IMG/VR virus record: IMGVR_UViG_3300046028_004948
Location: 1-28,157 of that record
From: a virus
DNA: 28,157 nt
Reading direction: 5' to 3' (one strand)
Shown in pieces: positions 6,319 to 12,400 of this stretch. Below the pieces are notes generated by a model, which was not told the DNA's origin, searched no databases, and worked only from the letters and a program-made list of their open reading frames with translations. Position 1 is the first letter of the stretch. The number at the start of each line of letters is the position of its first letter. Made by a program: the position numbers and the translations under genes.

Positions 6319-6521
6319 TTTGTTTGTTTGTCCGTGGATCCAACTGTGGCACCGCAGTCGATGCAGACGAGCCGACCGTTGCGCTCCATCGGTGTCCCGA
6401 ATTTGCACACAGGGCAGTCAGGAAGGTCTGCGTAGTTCGGTGGAGCAAAGAATAATTGCCCAGCCGGTGAGTGAGCGTCCTTGATCGTTTGCCCGCTTTG
6501 TATTCCGTGTTGATGTTTCAT
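6315..6521 (-). CDS. Zinc-ribbon mini-protein
   Basis: A 68-residue protein with two Cys-x2-Cys knuckles, C36/C39 (CPVC) and C53/C56 (CIDC), separated by a short basic hairpin: a zinc ribbon. The N-terminal 30 residues are probably disordered. Zinc ribbons in phages usually bind nucleic acid or RNA polymerase, but no specific partner can be named. It is tied to both neighbours by 4-base overlaps. Confidence 0.6.
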   Translation of the reverse strand: MKHQHGIQSGQTIKDAHSPAGQLFFAPPNYADLPDCPVCKFGTPMERNGRLVCIDCGATVGSTDKQTK

Positions 6522-6703
6522 TTGCTGTAGTCCTTTTTCACGAACCTCCTCCAGTGTGCCTCGATGCGCCGCTGCACGATGTCCCTGACTTCCTCGTCAT
6601 TGACTTTCACAGCCGCTGCGGTGATTCTGATGGCAAGCCGCTCGTCTTTCGGAGCAGCCTGCCACCATTGGCGGAGTTTCTCAAGTGTCTCCGTCTCACC
6701 CAT
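6518..6703 (-). CDS. Small helical protein, unknown function
   Basis: A 61-residue charged protein (ETLEKLRQWWQAAPKDERLA, then EVRDIVQRRIEAHWRRF) predicted to form two or three helices. The start shares its A with the stop of the exonuclease gene (TAATG) and its stop overlaps the zinc-ribbon start. No family is recognised. Its position after the exonuclease suggests a recombination accessory, but that is context only. Confidence 0.55.
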   Translation of the reverse strand: MGETETLEKLRQWWQAAPKDERLAIRITAAAVKVNDEEVRDIVQRRIEAHWRRFVKKDYSK

Positions 6704-7332
6704 TACCGTCTGATTGCTTCGAGGATCTTCGGCATTTCCTGCTCATATTCCGATGCGAATGCGAGTGCGGCGAGCTTGATTTTGTCGGTGTAGTCATCCC
6801 AATACACTGGCAGAATGAGCGGTCGAAGCCCGGGGAAGTAGGACATGAAAAACCACGTCTGAATGCCGGTGATTGCCATGCTGAAATGAACCTGCGGTCG
6901 ATACTTGGCGGGAAGTTCACCATCGAGCAAGTAGTCAACGTGCGTATCAACGCTCGGACACTTGATCTCCAGCCCATGTATCACTTCGTCGATCATCATC
7001 AGCCCGTCTGGTGAGCAAGCCAAGCATGGATGAAGCATTGATTGCAGAAGCCCCACTGTGTCCACAGCGTGACCTGTGATCTCGGTGAACTCATCGCGAG
7101 CGATTGGCTCATGGTCATGTCCCCACTGCGTCGCTGCGTTACCGGCGAAGGCGTGAGGATCGTCCAGGAGGCATTCGCGCGCCAGTTTGCGCATGAGTCC
7201 CTTCGATGCCGCTGCGAGCTTGCCTGTCGGTGTTATGATGCCAGCCGCTTGTGATGCGGTGAGCTTGCCCTTCCGAGCGTTGAGCCATTCCTCGGTTCCT
7301 TGCTCAAGGTTGACGATGTGGTAATGGTTCAC
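6703..7332 (-). CDS. YqaJ/lambda-exonuclease-family nuclease
   Basis: A 209-residue PD-(D/E)XK exonuclease. GTEEWLNARKGKLTAS at 12-27 is the family signature; Glu75 lies in GHDHEPIARDEF, Asp109 in SPDGL, Glu122 and Lys124 in LEIKCP, and Gln147 in PQVHF. These enzymes resect double-stranded ends 5' to 3' so the partner annealing protein can load, and RecT lies immediately upstream. The start is GTG at 7332, overlapping the RecT stop (GTGA), with GGAGG eight bases upstream. The pair forms a Red-like recombination system. Confidence 0.88.
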   Translation of the reverse strand: MNHYHIVNLEQGTEEWLNARKGKLTASQAAGIITPTGKLAAASKGLMRKLARECLLDDPHAFAGNAATQWGHDHEPIARDEFTEITGHAVDTVGLLQSMLHPCLACSPDGLMMIDEVIHGLEIKCPSVDTHVDYLLDGELPAKYRPQVHFSMAITGIQTWFFMSYFPGLRPLILPVYWDDYTDKIKLAALAFASEYEQEMPKILEAIRR

Positions 7333-8105
7333 GCTTCGCCTCCTTCCTGTGCAGGCTCCATCTCGATCGCTGGCACCATGGCTGCGAACGGATTGATTGC
7401 CTCGGCGCGAACTGTCGGTGTAACATTGCGAGCCTGTGCGAACTCACGATCTTCGTCAGTGCGTATAGCATCTTGAATCTCAGGTGATAGTGGTAGCCAT
7501 TTCGATGCGCGGCGAAATACTGTCTTTTTCGCCATCTCATCGAAGTCGCTGATCCACGGTCCAGACTGACCGGCACGCGAGCGCTTGCGAATGCCTTCGA
7601 CCTCGTCACGCGTCATGACCTCGCACTTCTCGCTGCCGTCCTTGAATGTGACGATGACATAGAAAGCGTATGCGTTGCCGCGCGGCGCTTTGTAGTCAAC
7701 GACATGCTGTTCGATCTTGCCGCGGTTGACCACGAACTGATCTTGTTCACAGACCTTGTCGGCGTGGATGCTCGTCACGGTGCCGCTGCGCATTACCAGC
7801 TCAGCGATGCCCTTGTAGTCGAGAATGAGCGTGCATTCTTTTCCGTAGGGGATCAAGTGAGCGCGGCGACCGTCTGGCTCGATGCCGAGCGCACTGAGGT
7901 CGAGCAAGCAACGCATGAAGCTTTCCGGTGTGCAGTCCTGTAGCTTCGGTGTGCGTGTCAGTGCTGTGATGGCGACCCGTGCGAAGCGATCGACGCTCAG
8001 GTGCTTTGGTAGAGCCAGAGCGAACTGGTTCTTGACGTTCTCCTCGGAGAGCAGACCTTTGAGAGTCCGTGGTTTATTGGCGATTTGTGTGTTTTCTGTT
8101 GTCAT
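7329..8105 (-). CDS. recT: RecT single-strand annealing protein
   Basis: A 258-residue RecT-family recombinase. The diagnostic part is LPKHLSVDRFARVAITALTR at 32-51, followed by TPESFMRCLLDLSALGIEPD and RAHLIPYGKECTLILDYKGI. RecT binds single-stranded DNA exposed by the exonuclease and anneals it to a homologous strand. The Pro/Glu-rich tail ends in GGEA. Neighbours fit exactly: SSB upstream, exonuclease downstream with a GTGA overlap. The leader has no Shine-Dalgarno site; it is a G-free run AACCAACCAAACCAAACTAC before the ATG. Confidence 0.93.
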   Translation of the reverse strand: MTTENTQIANKPRTLKGLLSEENVKNQFALALPKHLSVDRFARVAITALTRTPKLQDCTPESFMRCLLDLSALGIEPDGRRAHLIPYGKECTLILDYKGIAELVMRSGTVTSIHADKVCEQDQFVVNRGKIEQHVVDYKAPRGNAYAFYVIVTFKDGSEKCEVMTRDEVEGIRKRSRAGQSGPWISDFDEMAKKTVFRRASKWLPLSPEIQDAIRTDEDREFAQARNVTPTVRAEAINPFAAMVPAIEMEPAQEGGEA

Positions 8106-8126
8106 ATGGTAGTTTGGTTTGGTTGG

Positions 8127-8228
8127 TTAAAATGCGAATGTGAAAAAAAGTGCTGCGATTCCGAAGCCTGTTGCGACTCCGAATGCGTAAATGGCGATGA
8201 TGCCTAGTATTGGTGGGTTGTCGTTCAT
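8127..8228 (-). CDS. 33-residue membrane peptide
   Basis: A short ORF between the SSB and RecT genes starting MNDNPPILGIIAIYAFGV and ending FFTFAF. After a five- or six-residue polar head the rest is one continuous hydrophobic helix. The ATG follows the SSB stop after three bases, which suggests reinitiation, and the gap is otherwise empty, so it is probably real. A role in membrane association or host interference is possible but not shown. Confidence 0.5.
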   Translation of the reverse strand: MNDNPPILGIIAIYAFGVATGFGIAALFFTFAF

Positions 8229-8231
8229 GGC

Positions 8232-8582
8232 TTAAAAGGGGATAAAATCATCGTCATCATCCTGAGCTTGCGCCGCTTGCCGTGGTGCTGCGCTAGGTGC
8301 CGAGCTGCTGCCGAACTCCAGAGTCTTACCATTGCCGATGTAGATTTTCTGAACCTTAGCCTGTCGTTCTTCCTTCGTTTGTTGCAGCGCGATGTTGTGA
8401 GTGTTTTTGTAATCGTCGATCTCTCTGCGCTCGGTGAGGTCGCAGTTCAGGTATGCTCCCTTTTCTCCGATAAAGACCGCAGGGTGAGGGATGGCAACAT
8501 GCAAGCTTCCGTCCTTCGCTGTGAATTTGCGTGCGCCTGGTATCTTTAGCAGATCAATTTTTAGTGGGTGTATTATGCTCAT
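8232..8582 (-). CDS. ssb: Single-stranded DNA-binding protein, SSB-tail type
   Basis: A 116-residue protein with a compact beta-rich N-terminal part (about 1-90: GARKFTAKDGSLHVAIPHP, AYLNCDL), a Pro/Ala/Gln linker and the tail DDDDDFIPF. The acidic run ending in Ile-Pro-Phe is the hallmark of bacterial and phage SSBs, which use it to recruit repair and replication proteins. The OB fold is inferred, since the sequence is not close to E. coli SSB. It precedes RecT and overlaps the preceding gene as ATGA. Confidence 0.75.
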   Translation of the reverse strand: MSIIHPLKIDLLKIPGARKFTAKDGSLHVAIPHPAVFIGEKGAYLNCDLTERREIDDYKNTHNIALQQTKEERQAKVQKIYIGNGKTLEFGSSSAPSAAPRQAAQAQDDDDDFIPF

Positions 8583-8770
8583 TTTGTTAGTCTTGGTTTT
8601 GTTTCTATTTTGAGTTCGCCGGTCAGAACGCGGTCAATGCCTGAGAAGATCAGAGCCTTGGCAACGCTTGCCGGTTTTGTGTTTGCACGCTTGGCAGCAG
8701 CGCGTAGCTGTGCAAGCCCATCTTTGCCCAGCGCGATTGTGACCGCGCCTCGTTTGTTTGTTGGTATCAT
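8579..8770 (-). CDS. Small ribbon-helix-helix-like protein
   Basis: A 63-residue protein. A short strand AVTIAL is followed by two helices (DGLAQLRAAAKRANTKPASV and AKALIFSGIDRVL), matching the size and order of CopG/Arc-type ribbon-helix-helix repressors. It would act as a dimer on DNA, possibly autoregulating the early operon. It lies first after the HNH gene; the leader is G-poor (CAACCAATTTCTCAAC). Its stop overlaps the SSB start. Confidence 0.55.
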   Translation of the reverse strand: MIPTNKRGAVTIALGKDGLAQLRAAAKRANTKPASVAKALIFSGIDRVLTGELKIETKPRLTK

Positions 8771-8803
8771 GTTGAGAAATTGGTTGTGCGCGTTACAGCC
8801 GCG

Positions 8804-9322
8804 TTAATTGTTTCGCAACTTTTGCAGCGTGTTCATTATTCTTGTTTGTGTTTCATTATTGCAAAACACCTCAAATAGCTTGGCTTGTTTGCTGCTATTG
8901 CATGTTCTGCAACTTGGGAGAATGTTGTCAAAGGTATTCATTCCTCCTTTGGCTAATGGTGTAATGTGATCAACTGTGATCTCGCCATTTTTTTGGCAAT
9001 ATGCACATTTACCGTCAAATGCATTCAGAATCAAACTCCATTCATAATGTTTAATTTTAGATTGGCCAGTAATTGATCTTCGTTTGTATTTTTGATTTTT
9101 AGCTGAAATCCTTCCTTTTAATGATGCTCTGTATTTTGCATCATTGATTTTCTTGTTTTTAGTCACTTTCCCTTTTTGGGACAATCTGCCTTTTAGTAAT
9201 GCTTCTTTTGATCTTTTGTAGGATTGATCGCACTTCTTGCAAACTGACTTGACCCCAGATTTCAACCTTGAATCCTTAAAGAATCCATTTTCCGTAGAAT
9301 CGCATTTAGTGCAGGCTTTCAT
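8804..9322 (-). CDS. HNH endonuclease
   Basis: A 172-residue protein from the ATG at 9322. An N-terminal zinc knuckle (C4/C7 and C28/C31) is followed by a Lys-rich linker and an HNH domain: CAYC at 106-109, VDHITPLAKGG with Asp118-His119, Asn133 in FDNILPSC, then CRTCNSSK. HNH enzymes cut DNA with one metal ion; free-standing phage copies are often mobile homing-type enzymes, while others assist packaging. It lies at the head of the early operon, far from the terminase, and is markedly AT-rich (about 30-33% GC in three 60-base lines counted, against about 53% in a line of recT), suggesting transfer. Confidence 0.88.
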   Translation of the reverse strand: MKACTKCDSTENGFFKDSRLKSGVKSVCKKCDQSYKRSKEALLKGRLSQKGKVTKNKKINDAKYRASLKGRISAKNQKYKRRSITGQSKIKHYEWSLILNAFDGKCAYCQKNGEITVDHITPLAKGGMNTFDNILPSCRTCNSSKQAKLFEVFCNNETQTRIMNTLQKLRNN

Positions 9323-9354
9323 TGTAATTGGTGTTGGTGTCGGGTGACGCGCAA

Positions 9355-9384
9355 AGAATAGTCGATTCCCTTGTAAATTGTAAA
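9355..9384 (-). promoter_or_regulatory. Early leftward promoter before the HNH gene
   Basis: On the minus strand TTTACA (9379-9384) and TATTCT (9355-9360) are separated by 18 bases. The block GCTTTACAATTTACAAGG, followed by AATC, is almost the same as at 2285-2314. Transcription would start near 9348, giving a leader of about 25 bases, and would read the HNH, RHH, SSB, RecT and exonuclease genes. Confidence 0.6.
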
Positions 9385-9451
9385 GCACAAATTGCAATTA
9401 TTTTCACTTTGTCGATTTTCCTTTATTCTACAAGGGTTGCAGCGCGGGAAA

Positions 9452-9484
9452 CCATACGTTTGCCATACGTCTGCCATACGTCTG
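9452..9484. repeat. Three tandem 11-bp repeats (CCATACGTCTG)
   Basis: CCATACGTTTG (9452-9462), CCATACGTCTG (9463-9473) and CCATACGTCTG (9474-9484) follow each other without gaps; only one base differs. The 11-bp period places each copy on the same DNA face. The array sits between divergent promoters, where an operator or a second initiator-binding site would be expected. Confidence 0.75.
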
Positions 9485-9513
9485 GTGATACCGGTCCCGC
9501 TCAATATTTGATC

Positions 9514-9541
9514 TTGAATTCGACAGATTCTCTGGTATTAT
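9514..9541 (+). promoter_or_regulatory. Rightward extended -10 promoter
   Basis: TTGAAT (9514-9519) and TATTAT (9536-9541) are spaced by 16 bases, and TGG directly before TATTAT makes an extended -10. Start of transcription would be near 9548. It is the only convincing promoter pointing to the plus-strand gene at 9739 and could also make a short RNA ending at the hairpin at 9660-9704. Confidence 0.5.
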
Positions 9542-9659
9542 TCTCACGAACTTGCGAAACGCAGCATTGCGCGTAGTAGGTGGGATTCCTGCCCCGATTG
9601 AAAGTTAACTCCATGTTATCGCGAAAGCTAGGTCGGGTGCGGGTATCCAATCACAGCAG

Positions 9660-9704
9660 ATCTCCCATGCCTCTCAACGATGCACACTTGGGGGATATTT
9701 TTTT
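9660..9704 (+). terminator. Terminator-like hairpin with T7 tract
   Basis: ATCTCCC (9660-9666) pairs with GGGGGAT (9690-9696), 7 bp with one U-G wobble. The 23-base loop contains a small TGC/GCA stem, and AT plus seven T residues (9698-9704) follow. Together with the promoter at 9514 it delimits a possible RNA of about 155 nt, or it acts as an attenuator of the gene starting at 9739. Confidence 0.4.
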
Positions 9705-9738
9705 ATCGCGAGCTGGACAAATTGAGAAAGGAAACGAG

Positions 9739-9978
9739 ATGAAAATCAAACAACTAATAAAACACTTGTTTCGCTGCCGTCATGGCTCGGTATCGCTAGG
9801 GTTAAGTTTCTGGTCGGTAACGGCTTGCAATGGCTACGTGATCGAAACAGAGCAAAAGTGCCTCAAGTGCGGCGTGTATCGCCATCGAGTGTTGAAGTTT
9901 GGATGTCGTGAAAGTGCTGAATGGCAAGATGGAAAGCATCCAGAATCTACAAACAAAAACCCCGCCAGCGGGAGCTGA
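9739..9978 (+). CDS. Small zinc-binding-type phage protein (only plus-strand gene)
   Basis: A 79-residue protein from the ATG at 9739, preceded by GAAAGGAAACGAG, an acceptable Shine-Dalgarno site. The arrangement LIKHLFRCRHGS, then EQKCLKCGVYRHR (C41/C44), matches short phage proteins with a Cys-x-His and a Cys-x2-Cys pair, probably zinc-binding. The stop codon lies inside the minus-strand terminator hairpin, so this gene converges with the late operon. The open frame continues upstream to 9580, but without support. Function unknown. Confidence 0.6.
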   Translation: MKIKQLIKHLFRCRHGSVSLGLSFWSVTACNGYVIETEQKCLKCGVYRHRVLKFGCRESAEWQDGKHPESTNKNPASGS

Positions 9979-9984
9979 CGGGGT
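9951..9984 (-). terminator. Intrinsic terminator of the late operon
   Basis: In the minus-strand RNA CCCCG-T-CAGC (9983-9975) pairs with GCTG-G-CGGGG around a four-base loop, with one mismatch, and is followed by TTTTTGTTT (9959-9951). It lies about 75 bases after the HTH gene at 10057, consistent with the end of leftward late transcription before the control region. In the plus direction no T tract follows, so it is one-sided. Confidence 0.75.
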
Positions 9985-10002
9985 CTGCAAGCAAGTTAGT
10001 TA

Positions 10003-10018
10003 GCGTCGTTTAAGACGC
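10003..10018. other. Small inverted repeat upstream of the late terminator
   Basis: GCGTC and GACGC flank a six-base spacer (5-bp stem). In the minus RNA it precedes the terminator hairpin by about 20 bases and has no T tract of its own. It could be a processing site or a protein site; the evidence is weak. Confidence 0.3.
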
Positions 10019-10056
10019 GCAAATGTAACACAATCGGGTGCGGAGTCAAGGCATAA

Positions 10057-10293
10057 TCACGCTTTACTGGCAGCGTCCGAGTAAGCGTTTGCCGATTTGC
10101 CGTTGTGGCTGATTTTGCGCACCTTGAGCATACCTTTTTTCACCTGCTTTGATAGGAAATCCTGTGCCGTTCTTGGATTCATTTTGTATTTCGCGCAAAA
10201 CTGCTCGGCTGTAAATTCATCGGCTCTGATCTTCGTCGTCATAAGCTCGCCCATTTGCGCCATGAGCTTTTCAGCGTTTCCTATCTTCTTCAT
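10057..10293 (-). CDS. Small winged-helix DNA-binding protein
   Basis: A 78-residue basic protein from the ATG at 10293 (MKKIGNAEKLMAQMGEL), which follows the stop of the phosphoesterase gene after one base. EFTAEQFCAKYKMNPRTAQD is a typical helix-turn-helix, followed by KKGMLKVRKISHNGKS as the wing. It is the last gene of the late operon before the terminator, so it might regulate the switch or the neighbouring control region. The longer upstream reading is a shadow of the phosphoesterase gene. Confidence 0.6.
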   Translation of the reverse strand: MKKIGNAEKLMAQMGELMTTKIRADEFTAEQFCAKYKMNPRTAQDFLSKQVKKGMLKVRKISHNGKSANAYSDAASKA

Positions 10294-10294
10294 A

Positions 10295-11089
10295 TCAATC
10301 TGCGGTGTAAACTCTTGAGTGGACGATCGGCAGCTCAGTTCTGTCTTGGTTCCGAGCATCGAAAATGATTGCACTTGGCTGCGGGATCGCGTCTGGCACG
10401 ACCTTGAAGCCGTAGCGTGTCAGCCCCTGCCATGCGCCCGTGATCGCGCTGATTTGGTTCCCATCCTGCCAAATCCCGTGCCGATGGCGATGAGCGCGGA
10501 TCATAACGTCTGGAACGCGCTTCTTGGCTCGCGCCCGTGCGTGGGTCAAGTTGCCCAGCATGATCGAATGCGCCGATGCTTCCAAGTATGTGCGAGCCGT
10601 TGCTGAGATATGGTGCGCGAAGTTGTAGAGTTTGCCGTTCATCTCAATATCAAGAACGTCCCATGCGTGTTGCCCGTTTGCTTTGTTCTTGCTCGCCCCT
10701 AGTGCGCGTCCTACCGCAATCTCTTGGTTGAGCGTGTGCGATTCTGTCCCTTTGATGATGTGGATCGAAGATGACCGTTCCATCAGCTCGCTGAGAATCT
10801 GCTTCACCGCCGTCACTTGGTCGCCGAGATCGGGTGTCATGACCTGCAATGTTTTGTGGTGGATCCCGTCCACGATGTCGCCATTGATTACAATATCGTA
10901 GGGCTGCCCATCGGTGACTTTTGCCACCCATTCGTTCATATCCAACCAGCACTTCCACAACCATTTCTGGAAATGGTTCTGTCCGATGGGGTTGCCTTCG
11001 TTGGAGATAAAATCCGCAGGCCACAAGCCCACGGTTGACCCCACATGGAGATCGCTGAGAACCAAAATGAGCCTGTTGGTAGTTTTCAT
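10295..11089 (-). CDS. Calcineurin-like metallophosphoesterase
   Basis: A 264-residue protein from the ATG at 11089, two bases after the endolysin stop. It has the two-metal phosphoesterase motifs: SDLHVGS (DLH at 13-15), NGDIVDG (70-75), KGTESHT at 113-119 in place of the usual GNHD/E, FAHH at 158-160 and RAHRHRHG at 198-205. Substrates of such phage enzymes are mostly unknown; 2',3'-cyclic nucleotides, nucleic acid ends or host signal nucleotides are possible. The 82 extra codons readable upstream overlap the endolysin in another frame and are rejected. Confidence 0.82.
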   Translation of the reverse strand: MKTTNRLILVLSDLHVGSTVGLWPADFISNEGNPIGQNHFQKWLWKCWLDMNEWVAKVTDGQPYDIVINGDIVDGIHHKTLQVMTPDLGDQVTAVKQILSELMERSSSIHIIKGTESHTLNQEIAVGRALGASKNKANGQHAWDVLDIEMNGKLYNFAHHISATARTYLEASAHSIMLGNLTHARARAKKRVPDVMIRAHRHRHGIWQDGNQISAITGAWQGLTRYGFKVVPDAIPQPSAIIFDARNQDRTELPIVHSRVYTAD

Positions 11090-11091
11090 AG

Positions 11092-11589
11092 TTATACAGT
11101 AAAAGTGATCCAATCGCGAACGTCCTTGATGTTCCGAGTTCTTATCATGACACAGCCGCCATCTCGCGAGCCTTTGGCGTTTGTGTTGCCTTCGATTGTC
11201 TGAAAATTGCCAGTCTTTGTCGGTGCTGAAATAGCGATGCCGCAATGGCTCGTGGAGTGTAGTGAGAAGATGCCGATTGCTTCGCCTGTGTGGCTCCTGC
11301 GCGTCTTTGTGCTGCGATCCTGAGCAAGTGACCACTCATCGAAGCCGTAAGCTGCTGCTGTCGTCGGGCGAGCAAATGTGAGCTTGCTTCCATGCTCCTT
11401 TTCCCAGCGTGCCATTGCCTCGCGAATGACGAAGCAAATAAACGCTGCGCACCATGGCCAGCCCGTGCCATCGAGTGATGTTGCCGCTTGGTATTGTTGC
11501 ACTCGCTTTCCAGTGTTGCTGTAACCGATTTCCTTCGTGCCGATTTCCTCGGTTGCCACCTCCCTGATTTGTTCGCTGAGCGTTTTCAT
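11092..11589 (-). CDS. CHAP/NlpC-type endolysin
   Basis: A 165-residue cysteine peptidase or amidase. Cys47 lies in GTGWPWCAAFICFV, His115 in STSHCGIAI, and IEGNTN at 132-137 supplies the third polar residue, the usual CHAP order. Such enzymes cut the peptide part of peptidoglycan at the end of infection. No signal peptide or cell-wall-binding domain is visible, so release through the holin is expected, which is typical of phages of Gram-negative hosts. It overlaps the preceding gene as ATGA. Confidence 0.85.
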   Translation of the reverse strand: MKTLSEQIREVATEEIGTKEIGYSNTGKRVQQYQAATSLDGTGWPWCAAFICFVIREAMARWEKEHGSKLTFARPTTAAAYGFDEWSLAQDRSTKTRRSHTGEAIGIFSLHSTSHCGIAISAPTKTGNFQTIEGNTNAKGSRDGGCVMIRTRNIKDVRDWITFTV

Positions 11590-12044
11590 AGTGCTTTGCT
11601 GTGGACTGTATTGTCCTTCTTCCAGAAGTCCTCGCCGAAACTCATAACCGCCTGATAGTATGGCTCCGAGAGCGGAAAGCGATCCTTTCGCATGAGTGAT
11701 CTGAAAACGGTGTTGACTTGGCAGAAGGTAAAGCGGAAATGCTTCGTCGCTGAAAACTGGAAAAGAACGTCATGGACTAGCGATGCGTGGACGTTGCTTG
11801 CCGTGTCAGGAGTCCCGATCCACACTCCCAGAACTTTGCGCTTCGGGCTGCACCCGTTCCAAGCGTAGCCCTGCGAGATGTAGAGAATGCCCTCCTCGAT
11901 GGTTGCCCAGACTCTGCCTGATCCATCGCAGAATGCGGCGTTACGGTGAAAAAACGGGAGCGGAGTCGCGATGATCCGCTTGGTCACAAAGCGATAGACT
12001 TTGCTCCCTTTCGTTTTTTCGTAGTCTGTCCCTAAGTGTATCAT
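11586..12044 (-). CDS. DUF1353-like phage protein
   Basis: A 152-residue protein with the pattern QGYAWNGCSPKRKV at 58-71, GTPDT at 77-81 and HASLVHDVLFQF at 86-97. This matches the DUF1353 style, where a Trp/Asp-Ser-Pro loop is followed by a conserved His-Asp. Members often lie beside phage lysis or tail genes, and a peptidase-like fold has been suggested for the group. Here it sits between holin and endolysin with ATGA overlaps on both sides, so a lysis-related role is likely though unproven. Confidence 0.65.
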   Translation of the reverse strand: MIHLGTDYEKTKGSKVYRFVTKRIIATPLPFFHRNAAFCDGSGRVWATIEEGILYISQGYAWNGCSPKRKVLGVWIGTPDTASNVHASLVHDVLFQFSATKHFRFTFCQVNTVFRSLMRKDRFPLSEPYYQAVMSFGEDFWKKDNTVHSKAL

Positions 12045-12349
12045 TTTTTGTTCACCGCCTCGGTGAGTTTGTCGAGAGCGGTGCTGAGTTTCTCACGCGA
12101 TTGAGCCGACATTGCTGCTGCTTCGACCTCACGGTCGTGCATCGCATCTAGTCGCTTCTGACGCTCGTCACGCTCTGCCCTGAGTGCGCGGACTGCCAAG
12201 ACCAGAAAGACTAAGCACAAGCCCGTGCCGCCTCGTTCTAGCCAAACGTCAAGACCGTCTGGCATGACCTGAGCAAGCGAGATGCCGCCAAATTGCGAGA
12301 TGATGGCAGCGAGGGAAAAGCCCATAATTTTTGCTTCGAGTTCGATCAT
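12041..12349 (-). CDS. Putative holin
   Basis: A 102-residue protein with two hydrophobic segments (about 8-29, MGFSLAAIISQFGGISLAQV; about 41-54, GTGLCLVFLVLAVRAL) and a charged coiled-coil C-terminus (RAERDERQKRLDAMHDREVE). Size, topology and position directly before the lysis enzymes fit a holin that opens the inner membrane at a set time. No family signature is certain, so a spanin-like or membrane-anchored helper remains possible. Confidence 0.65.
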   Translation of the reverse strand: MIELEAKIMGFSLAAIISQFGGISLAQVMPDGLDVWLERGGTGLCLVFLVLAVRALRAERDERQKRLDAMHDREVEAAAMSAQSREKLSTALDKLTEAVNKK

Positions 12350-12352
12350 AAA

Positions 12353-12400
12353 TTATACTGTAACTTCTGTAATGGCGATTTCTGCGGCGTGATTAGTCAT
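12353..12400 (-). CDS. Possible 15-residue micro-ORF
   Basis: MTNHAAEIAITEVTV is encoded between two genes; its ATG overlaps the preceding stop as ATGA, as real genes here do, and its stop is three bases before the holin ATG. It may only serve to carry ribosomes to the holin start. Too short to be sure. Confidence 0.25.
   Translation of the reverse strand: MTNHAAEIAITEVTV

Larger units (their letters stand above)
9323..9738. other. Control region between early operon and the plus-strand gene
   Basis: These 416 bases carry no gene I accept. They hold the leftward promoter (9355-9384), three 11-bp tandem repeats (9452-9484), a rightward promoter (9514-9541), a terminator-like hairpin (9660-9704) and a 9-bp direct repeat TTATCGCGA (9616 and 9703). 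A plus-strand frame open from a GTG at 9580 runs into the gene at 9739, but it has no convincing ribosome site and crosses the hairpin. Confidence 0.6.

Noticed and set aside
9452-9484. CRISPR array
   Set aside because: The three repeats are 11 bp and directly adjacent, with no spacers.
9580-9738. N-terminal extension of the plus-strand gene from a GTG at 9580
   Set aside because: No ribosome site, unusual composition, and it crosses a terminator-like hairpin, while the ATG at 9739 has an AAGGAAACGAG leader.
11090-11335. 82-codon N-terminal extension of the metallophosphoesterase
   Set aside because: It overlaps the endolysin in another frame, is rich in Arg/His/Gln as shadows are, and the ATG at 11089 starts directly with the first phosphoesterase strand.
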